From assembly GCA_937960715.1 (NCBI GenBank), contig CALGOO010000221.1, positions 1 through 28,733 of the forward strand: a stretch of 28,733 nucleotides of DNA, written 5' to 3'. The notes beneath the pieces are model-generated. The model was not told the DNA's origin and did no database searches. It saw only the letters and a list, made by a program, of their open reading frames with translations. Below, piece after piece: positions 23,089-28,733 of this stretch. Origin of the DNA: an uncultured Candidatus Competibacteraceae bacterium (lineage in GTDB: Bacteria > Pseudomonadota > Gammaproteobacteria > Competibacterales > Competibacteraceae). Every line of letters begins with the position of its first letter. Positions within the stretch are counted from its first letter, which is position 1. A program made the position numbers and the translations under genes.

Positions 23089-23358
23089 GTGTTGAAACGG
23101 GAAATCGTCATCATCAACAAACTGGGATTGCACGCCCGCGCCGCCGCCAAGTTCGTCACCCTGGCGGCCGGCTTCGATGCCGAGATTCGCCTGTTGCGCG
23201 GCGGGCGCGAGGTCAACGGCAAGAGTATCATGGGGGTGATGATGCTGGCCGCCGCCCGCGGCGCCCGGCTGGAGCTGCGCGCCAGCGGCCCCGAAGCCGA
23301 GCAGGCGCTTGAACATCTGGATGATCTGGTCCGCCGCCGTTTTGACGAAGACGAATGA
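23089..23358 (+). CDS. ptsH: HPr/NPr-like phosphocarrier protein
   Basis: This small phosphocarrier moves phosphate from enzyme I to EIIA. I chose the GTG at 23089, which has GGAGG about 9 bases upstream. From it the protein is 89 residues, the normal length, and the phosphorylated histidine falls exactly at His15 (LGLHARAAAKF) and the regulatory serine at Ser46 (NGKSIMGVMML), as in canonical HPr. An ATG at 23059 would add ten residues with a poorly placed ribosome site. Ser46 is the target of HprK, encoded two genes upstream. By position, beside rpoN, ptsN and rapZ, it corresponds to NPr (ptsO). Confidence 0.94.
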   Translation: MLKREIVIINKLGLHARAAAKFVTLAAGFDAEIRLLRGGREVNGKSIMGVMMLAAARGARLELRASGPEAEQALEHLDDLVRRRFDEDE

Positions 23359-23370
23359 GAGGGCTGCTCC

Positions 23371-25125
23371 GTGCCGTTTTCGCTGCATGGCATCGGGGTT
23401 TCCCGGGGATACGCGATCGGCAGAACGTATCTGCTGGAGCGTAACCAACCGGAAATCACCGAGTACACCATTCCAGACGCCATCGTCGAGGATGAGGTTC
23501 AGCGCTTCTTGAATGGCCTGACCGTGGCTCGGCAGCAGTTGCGGGACATTCGGACGCGGATTCCGGCGACCGCGTCCAGCGACGTCACCGCCTTCATCGA
23601 CACTCACCTGCTGATGCTGGAAGACGTCACCTTCACCGAAGCGCCGATCCGGCTGATCCGCGCCCACCGCTGCAACGCCGAATGGGCGCTGAAAATCCAG
23701 CGCGATTCCCTGGCCCAGGTGTTCGACGACATGGACGATCCCTACCTGCGCACCCGCAAGGACGATGTCGACCACGTGGTGCGACGCATTCAGCGGATTC
23801 TACTGGCCGAGGATCCGGCCTATCTCAACGATCCCGGCTATGCCGAACTGGTGGCCAGCCGACTCGAAGGCCGGATCGTGGTCGCCGACGACCTGACCCC
23901 GGCCGACACCATCCTGATGCAGCATCAGGGCGTGCTGGCCTTCGTCACCGAGTACGGCGGCCCGCTGTCGCACACCGCCATTCTGGCGCGCAGCCTGGGC
24001 ATTCCGGCGGTGGTGGGCGCCCGCAACGCCCGCGCCTATCTGGGCGTCGACGAGCCGGTGATCGTGGACGGTCGCCAGGGGGTCATCCTGGTCGGGCTGG
24101 ACGAACGCATCCTGCGCTATTACCGCCACAAGCAGCAGCAGGAGCGCCGCGAACAGCGCGAGTTGAACAAGCTCAAGGGCCAGCCAGCGGTCACCCGCGA
24201 CGGCGTTTCGATCGGCTTGCAGGCCAACATCGAACTGCCCGAGGACGCCCTTGCGGTGCGGGAGGTGACAGCCGACGGCATCGGGTTGTACCGGACCGAA
24301 TTCTTGTTCATGAATCGTACCGACGCGCCCGACGAGGAGGAGCATCTGGCGTCCTATCTGCATGTGATCAAGACCCTGGAGGGTAAACCGGTCACCATCC
24401 GCACCGCCGACCTGGGTGCGGACAAGCAGGTGGACGGCGTTCGCAGCGGGCCGGTTTGCACCAATCCGGCGCTGGGTCTGCGGGCGATTCGGATGTGCCT
24501 GAAGGATCTGGCGATGTTCCGTCCGCAGTTGCGGGCCATCTTGCGGGCCTCGGCCCACGGCCCGGTGCGCATGATGATCCCGATGCTCTGCGCCATCCAC
24601 GAGGTGTTCCAGGTCTTGCGGCTGGTGGCGGAGACCAAGCAGGAATTGCGCGACCGCGGTTTGGCGTTCGACGAGAAGCTGCCGGTCGGCGGCATGATCG
24701 AGATTCCGGCGGCGGCGGTGTGCGCCGACCAGTTCGCCCGGTATCTGGACTTCCTGTCCATCGGCACCAACGATCTGATTCAGTACACCCTGGCCATCGA
24801 CCGGGTGGATGACGAGATCAACTATCTGTACGACCCGCTGCACCCGGCGGTGCTGACCCTGATCCGCAACACCCTGCGCGCTGGCCGCCGTGCCGGCATC
24901 CCGGTCAGCCTGTGCGGAGAAATGGCCGGCGATCCGCGCTACACCCGCCTGCTGCTGGGCCTGGGTCTGACCGAGTTCAGCATGCATCCCAGCAACCTGC
25001 TGGAAGTCAAGCGCGCGATTCAGGACAGCCATGTCGGCGCGCTGACCGAGACGATCCAGCGCCTGCTGCGCACCACCGACGCCGAGAAGTACGCCGAAAT
25101 CCTCAAGGGCATTGCGCAGAACTAG
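23371..25125 (+). CDS. ptsI: Phosphoenolpyruvate-protein phosphotransferase (PTS enzyme I)
   Basis: Enzyme I takes phosphate from phosphoenolpyruvate and gives it to HPr. The 584-residue protein has the N-terminal HPr-binding/phosphohistidine domain with active-site H201 in YGGPLSHTAILARSLG. The C-terminal PEP-binding barrel carries GLYRTEFLFM (305-314), GMIEIPAA (441-448) and C515 in SLCGEMAGD. There is no N-terminal GAF domain, so it is not the PtsP type that usually drives the nitrogen PTS. It starts with GTG at 23371, 12 bases after the HPr gene, and ends the operon. No sugar-specific EIIBC gene is in the window. Confidence 0.97.
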   Translation: MPFSLHGIGVSRGYAIGRTYLLERNQPEITEYTIPDAIVEDEVQRFLNGLTVARQQLRDIRTRIPATASSDVTAFIDTHLLMLEDVTFTEAPIRLIRAHRCNAEWALKIQRDSLAQVFDDMDDPYLRTRKDDVDHVVRRIQRILLAEDPAYLNDPGYAELVASRLEGRIVVADDLTPADTILMQHQGVLAFVTEYGGPLSHTAILARSLGIPAVVGARNARAYLGVDEPVIVDGRQGVILVGLDERILRYYRHKQQQERREQRELNKLKGQPAVTRDGVSIGLQANIELPEDALAVREVTADGIGLYRTEFLFMNRTDAPDEEEHLASYLHVIKTLEGKPVTIRTADLGADKQVDGVRSGPVCTNPALGLRAIRMCLKDLAMFRPQLRAILRASAHGPVRMMIPMLCAIHEVFQVLRLVAETKQELRDRGLAFDEKLPVGGMIEIPAAAVCADQFARYLDFLSIGTNDLIQYTLAIDRVDDEINYLYDPLHPAVLTLIRNTLRAGRRAGIPVSLCGEMAGDPRYTRLLLGLGLTEFSMHPSNLLEVKRAIQDSHVGALTETIQRLLRTTDAEKYAEILKGIAQN

Positions 25126-25201
25126 GCGCTTTTCGGCGCGGGGCGGAGAGGACGCCGCGCGGCGCGACCCATCGTCCGCCCGGCAAGATTTTCGTCGGCA
25201 A

Positions 25202-26119
25202 TCACCTGGGGATTCCAGCGGTTCCGGCGCCGCGCCGCAGATCGTCGATCAACGCATCCTTCTCCGTCCAAATCCAGCCGACCCAGTTTTGAATGGCCGT
25301 CCGAAACGCGGGATCGTTGCGGTAGTCGCCGCCGAGCAGTTGAGCGGGGATCGGCAGCGAGCGAACCCGCACGATCACCCGGCGGATACGGCCCATGAAC
25401 AGATCCAGGAAGGTGGAATAACCGTCCGGGTAAATCAAAGTCACGTCCAGCAGGGTGCGCAACCGGTCGGGCAGCGCCTCCAGGGTAAACGCCAGCCCAC
25501 CGACCTTGGGGCGCAGCAAGTGACGATAGGGCGATTGTTGGCGGGCGTGCTTGTCGGGGCGAAGGCGGGTGCCTTCCAGGAAATTGAGGATGGCGGTCGG
25601 CGTGTCGCGGAACCGCGCGCACAGCCGGCGAGTGGTTTCCCAGTCCTGGTCGCGCGCCTCGGGATGCTGGGCGAGATAGGCCGACGAATGGCGCTTCATG
25701 AAAGGAAAATCCAGCGCCCACCAGGCGCCGCCCAGCACCGGCACCCAGATCAGCGGTTGCTTGATGAAGAACTTCAGGAATGGGATGCGGTGGTTGAACG
25801 CCCGTTGCAGCACCACGATGTCCACCCAGGACTGATGGTTGGATCCCACCAGGTACCATTCGTCGCGTCGCAAATCCTCCAGGCCGGCCATGTCCCATTC
25901 GATGCGTTGGGCCAGATCGATGATGAGATTGTTGCCGTCGATCCAGGCTGCGGCGATTCGCGTCAGCAGGCGGGCATGGAACTCGCGCCAACCGGTCCGG
26001 GGAATGGCGAGCTTGAGCAGGAGCACGAGATAAAGCGGCGTACACCAGAACAAGGTATTGAGGATGAATGACAAAAAGGCCAACGCCCCACGAATGGGAG
26101 CAGGCAGAAAAGCGAACAT
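25202..26119 (-). CDS. PlsC-family acyltransferase (YihG type)
   Basis: This 305-residue protein belongs to the 1-acylglycerol-3-phosphate acyltransferase superfamily. An N-terminal membrane segment (about 12-38) is followed by the catalytic HX4D box NHQSWVD (94-100, H95 and D100). The substrate motif FLEGTR (180-185) and the downstream VTLIYPDG fit the YihG/YihG-like group, which in E. coli is a second lysophosphatidic acid acyltransferase that modifies membrane lipid composition. The start MFAFLPAPIRG agrees with the family. It converges on ptsI with 76 bases between, and follows the Nudix gene on the same strand after 14 bases, so the two form a likely operon. Confidence 0.9.
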   Translation of the reverse strand: MFAFLPAPIRGALAFLSFILNTLFWCTPLYLVLLLKLAIPRTGWREFHARLLTRIAAAWIDGNNLIIDLAQRIEWDMAGLEDLRRDEWYLVGSNHQSWVDIVVLQRAFNHRIPFLKFFIKQPLIWVPVLGGAWWALDFPFMKRHSSAYLAQHPEARDQDWETTRRLCARFRDTPTAILNFLEGTRLRPDKHARQQSPYRHLLRPKVGGLAFTLEALPDRLRTLLDVTLIYPDGYSTFLDLFMGRIRRVIVRVRSLPIPAQLLGGDYRNDPAFRTAIQNWVGWIWTEKDALIDDLRRGAGTAGIPR

Positions 26120-26133
26120 GGGAATGGGGCCTG

Positions 26134-26688
26134 TCAGGAATTGGGCTTGGGATGCGCCAGCCCGTCGCGGACGGCGGCGTGACTTTCCATCATCGTCGGT
26201 GATTGACCACGCCGCGCCGCCAGCCAGTCACGAACGGCCGGACCGGTGCCGATGGTCCAGGGTTTCAACCGATCGACCGGTACCCGCTTGAAATCGGCCA
26301 ACTCCTCGCCGAGGACGATTTCGCCCCGCGCCGGGACATGGTAGGCCAGAATCAACTGGTTCATCTCGAAAAAAGCGTAGTTGCCGATGAAACGGGCGGC
26401 GACGGCGTCCAAACCCAGTTCCTCCCGCACCTCGCGCCGGATCGCCGCGTCCGGCGTCTCCCCCTTTTCCAGAAAGCCGGTGATGAGCCCGTACATTTTC
26501 TCCGGCCAGCTCTTGCTGCGGGCCAGAATGACCGTCCCCTTGAGTTCGACGATGGCGGCGACCACCGGCACGGGATTGTCCCAGTGAACGTAACCGCAGT
26601 CGGTGGCGATACAGCGCGGTCGGAGGCGGTCGCCGACATCGGCGGTGTGGAGCGGCTGGCCGCATTGCGGGCAGAAATTGACGGGCAT
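26134..26688 (-). CDS. Nudix hydrolase with N-terminal zinc ribbon
   Basis: This 184-residue protein has a zinc ribbon (C6, C9, C26, C31) followed by a Nudix domain. The Nudix box spans residues 71-93 and is complete: G71, E77, R85, E86, E89, E90 and G92 are at the required positions. It therefore hydrolyses a nucleoside diphosphate linked to some group. The zinc ribbon recalls NADH pyrophosphatase NudC, but the protein is shorter and the NudC motif after the Nudix box is not seen, so the substrate is open. It precedes the acyltransferase gene by 14 bases and is divergent from argF. Confidence 0.9.
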   Translation of the reverse strand: MPVNFCPQCGQPLHTADVGDRLRPRCIATDCGYVHWDNPVPVVAAIVELKGTVILARSKSWPEKMYGLITGFLEKGETPDAAIRREVREELGLDAVAARFIGNYAFFEMNQLILAYHVPARGEIVLGEELADFKRVPVDRLKPWTIGTGPAVRDWLAARRGQSPTMMESHAAVRDGLAHPKPNS

Positions 26689-26778
26689 CGAGCGATATCC
26701 TGAGTTTGGACGGAAACGGCATGGTCGCGGTCGATGGCGTGGACCGCGACGGATACGGACCCTCGAAAAAAATTAGCC

Positions 26779-26784
26779 TATAAT
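26779..26784 (+). promoter_or_regulatory. Perfect -10 element upstream of argF
   Basis: TATAAT stands 72 bases before the argF ATG, after an A-rich stretch (26766-26772). At 16-18 bases upstream there is no good -35 (CGGACC). Transcription from it would start near 26791, just before the leader hairpin. The weak -35 suggests help from an activator or an alternative arrangement. Confidence 0.45.
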
Positions 26785-26795
26785 CCTTCCTTACG

Positions 26796-26829
26796 CGGCA
26801 GCTCGATTCGATGCTGCCGTTTTGATTTT
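26796..26829 (+). terminator. Terminator-like hairpin in the argF leader
   Basis: CGGCAGC (26796-26802), a 10-base loop and GCTGCCG (26813-26819) form a perfect 7-bp stem followed directly by TTTTGATTTT. On the plus strand this is a textbook intrinsic terminator shape. The gene upstream is divergent, so no plus-strand gene needs ending here. The hairpin lies between the -10 element and argF and ends 27 bases before the ATG. Confidence 0.6.
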
Positions 26830-26855
26830 AGCGAACGGCTTGCGGACGAATATTA

Positions 26856-27779
26856 ATGAAACCACGCCATTTTCTCAGCCTGTTCGATCTGACGCCCGCC
26901 GAATTGCGACAAGTGCTGCGGCGCGCCAGCGTGTTGAAAGCCCTGTACCGACGCGGGGAGCGTTACGCGCCGTTTTCGGGGAAGATACTGGCCATGATCT
27001 TCGAAAAGGCGTCCACCCGCACCCGGGTTTCCTTCGAGGCCGGCATGACGCAACTGGGCGGCAGCGCCATCTTCCTGGCGCCGCAGGATACCCAACTGGG
27101 TCGGGGCGAGCCCATCGAGGATACCGCGCGGGTGCTGTCGAGCATGGTGGATTTGGTAATGATGCGTACTTTCGAGCACGCCAGGGTGGAGCGCTTCGCC
27201 GCGTATTCCACGGTGCCGGTCATCAACGGCCTGACCGATTACAACCATCCCTGCCAGTTGCTGGCCGACCTTCAGACCTTCATCGAACATCGCGGCGACA
27301 TTCGCGGCCGCACCGTGGCCTGGATCGGCGACGGCAACAACATGTGCAACAGTTATCTCAAGGCCGCCATGCAGTGCGATTTTCAGTTGCGCATCGCCGT
27401 CGCGCCGGGCTACGAGCCGAACGCGGAATTGCTCAAGCAGGCCACTGGTCGGGTGATCCTGCTGCGCGATCCGTTGGCCGCCGCCCGGGACGCCGATCTG
27501 GTCGCCACCGACGTGTGGTCGAGCATGGGCAAGGAGGATCAGCAGCAACGGCGGGCGCGGGATTTCGCCGGCTACCAGGTCACCGCCGAGGTGATGGCCC
27601 AGGCCAAGCCCGACGCCATCTTCCTGCACTGCCTGCCGGCGCATCGAGGCGAGGAAGTCAGCGCCGAGGTGATCGACGGGCCGCAAAGTCGGGTGTGGGA
27701 CGAGGCCGAGAATCGCCTGCACGCCCAGAAGGCGTTGATGGAATTCCTGCTGCTGGGCGAGTCCGCGCCGGTCGCCTGA
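26856..27779 (+). CDS. argF: Ornithine carbamoyltransferase
   Basis: This enzyme joins carbamoyl phosphate and ornithine to citrulline in arginine synthesis. The 307-residue protein has the carbamoyl-phosphate site STRTR (53-57) and HPCQ (131-134). The ornithine loop WSSMG (221-225) and the catalytic HCLPAHRG (258-265) are also present. The length is that of the anabolic enzyme. The ribosome binding site before the ATG is weak. It stands alone on the plus strand, between the divergent Nudix gene and the convergent metZ gene. A hairpin with a U-run in the leader may affect its expression. Confidence 0.97.
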   Translation: MKPRHFLSLFDLTPAELRQVLRRASVLKALYRRGERYAPFSGKILAMIFEKASTRTRVSFEAGMTQLGGSAIFLAPQDTQLGRGEPIEDTARVLSSMVDLVMMRTFEHARVERFAAYSTVPVINGLTDYNHPCQLLADLQTFIEHRGDIRGRTVAWIGDGNNMCNSYLKAAMQCDFQLRIAVAPGYEPNAELLKQATGRVILLRDPLAAARDADLVATDVWSSMGKEDQQQRRARDFAGYQVTAEVMAQAKPDAIFLHCLPAHRGEEVSAEVIDGPQSRVWDEAENRLHAQKALMEFLLLGESAPVA

Positions 27780-27834
27780 CGGGCGTTGGGAAGGCGAAAA
27801 CCGACGGGAAGGGGCGTGAGCTGTTTTCGAGCGG

Positions 27835-28733
27835 TTAGACGAGTTGCCGTAGCCCGCGCTCCAGATCACGCTGGATATCCGCTACCTCCTCCAGTCCCAC
27901 CGAAATCCGTACCAGCGACTCCTGGATCCCGGCGCGTTCCCGTTCCTGGGGCGTCAGCCGGCCGTGCGTGGTGGTGGCCGGATGGGTGATGGTCGACTTG
28001 GCGTCGCCCAGGTTGGCGGTGATCGAAAGCAGCCGGGTGGCGTCGATCAGATTCCAGGCGGCCTGCCGACCACCGCGCACCTCGAAGGACACGATGCCGC
28101 CGCACGCGGCTTGCTGCCGCTTCGCCAGTTCGTGCTGGGGATGCGAGGGCAAACCCGGATAGTAGACCCGCTCCACCGTCGGCTGGGTTTCCAGCCATTG
28201 GGCGAGTTGCAGGGCCGCCCTGCTATGAGCGCGCATCCGCAGTTGCAAGGTTTCCAGGCCCTTGAGAAACACCCAGGCGTTGAACGGACTCAGGCTGGGA
28301 CCGGCGGTGCGCAGAAAACCGTAGATGTCGGTACCGACCCGTTGCCGGTCGCCCACCACCGCCCCGCCCACGCAGCGGCCCTGACCATCCAGATATTTGG
28401 TGGCGGAATGGATCACCAGGTCGGCGCCCAGCTCGAAAGGCCGTTGCAAGGCGGGGGTGCAAAAGCAGTTGTCCACCACCAGCAGAATGTCGTGGGCATG
28501 GGCCAACTCGGCTAACTGACGAATATCGGCCAATTCCATCAGCGGGTTGGACGGCGTTTCCAGATAGAACAACCGAGTTTCCGAGCGAATGGCCGCTTCC
28601 CAGGCGGTGAGGTCGCTCAGCGGCACGTAGGTGGTGGCGACGCCGAACTTGCTCAGATATTGGTTGAGCAAGGAAACGGTGGTGCCGAACACCGCGTTGG
28701 CGCAGACGATGTGATCGCCGCTTTTCAGCAGCG
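27835..28733 (-). CDS. metZ: O-succinylhomoserine sulfhydrylase, 5' end outside the window
   Basis: This is the C-terminal part, about 299 residues, of a Cys/Met metabolism PLP enzyme. The frame runs open to the end of the window, entering with LLKSGDHIVCANAVFG. The PLP-binding lysine is in HSATKYLDGQGR, and the substrate region LRTAGPSLSPFNAWVFLKGL and the end ISVGLEEVADI are typical. The sequence around TATRLLSITANLGD-type residues and GDAKSTITHPATTTH fits MetZ, which makes homocysteine from O-succinylhomoserine and sulfide, better than cystathionine gamma-synthase. That subfamily choice is inference. It converges on argF with 55 bases between stop codons. Confidence 0.9.
   Translation of the reverse strand, partial: LLKSGDHIVCANAVFGTTVSLLNQYLSKFGVATTYVPLSDLTAWEAAIRSETRLFYLETPSNPLMELADIRQLAELAHAHDILLVVDNCFCTPALQRPFELGADLVIHSATKYLDGQGRCVGGAVVGDRQRVGTDIYGFLRTAGPSLSPFNAWVFLKGLETLQLRMRAHSRAALQLAQWLETQPTVERVYYPGLPSHPQHELAKRQQAACGGIVSFEVRGGRQAAWNLIDATRLLSITANLGDAKSTITHPATTTHGRLTPQERERAGIQESLVRISVGLEEVADIQRDLERGLRQLV

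Noticed and set aside
26847..26862. Possible ArgR box at the argF start (GAATATTAATGAA)
   Set aside because: One half-site matches the ARG box, but the other has two mismatches and it overlaps the start codon; too weak to call.

Overview
The window reads as chromosome of a high-GC gammaproteobacterium. The evidence is the gene order kdsD-kdsC-lptC-lptA-lptB-rpoN-hpf-ptsN-hprK-rapZ-HPr-ptsI, a petABC operon followed by sspB, a phosphoheptose isomerase gene followed by a dolP-like BON lipoprotein, and azlCD. A full-length HprK beside rpoN and rapZ is unlike enteric bacteria and suits lineages of the Competibacter/Contendobacter kind; that placement is inferred from gene content only. No rRNA, tRNA, CRISPR array or intact insertion sequence was seen.

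Positions 1 to about 5100 are accessory DNA, visibly more AT-rich than the rest. They begin with the 3' remnant of a thermonuclease gene with an Excalibur domain. Five minus-strand genes follow. In transcription order these are a predicted outer-membrane lipoprotein and a small helical protein, both of unknown function; a caspase-like (C14) peptidase with an intact His/Cys dyad; a protealysin-like M4 metallopeptidase without a signal peptide; and a small protein resembling emfourin, the inhibitor of protealysin. A palindromic dispersed-type repeat lies between the M4 gene and its probable inhibitor. This island is the best candidate for an undescribed system: two intracellular-type proteases, a dedicated inhibitor and an envelope lipoprotein in one strand-coherent cluster.

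Positions 5106-8428 hold a Uma2-family nuclease, the branched-chain amino acid exporter AzlCD, a GmhA/DiaA-type isomerase, a DolP-like lipoprotein and SspB. Positions 8544-14084 are a minus-strand block: an Rpn-family nuclease, hisC, a Nif3/YbgI protein, then petA-petB-petC (cytochrome bc1). The rpn/hisC junction is an overlapping TTGA. The sspA gene, which normally separates petC from sspB, is absent.

Positions 14427-25125 are a long plus-strand block. It starts with a YpfJ-type zinc peptidase, continues with synthesis of the Kdo precursor (KdsD, KdsC) and the LPS transport components LptC, LptA and LptB, and then sigma-54, hibernation factor HPF and a nitrogen-type PTS. The PTS includes EIIA-Ntr, HPr kinase, RapZ, an HPr-like carrier with both His15 and Ser46, and enzyme I without a GAF domain. 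The set links envelope synthesis to nitrogen/carbon signalling. The end of the window has an acyltransferase and a Nudix hydrolase on minus, argF on plus with a terminator-like hairpin in its leader, and the 3' part of metZ on minus, running off the window.
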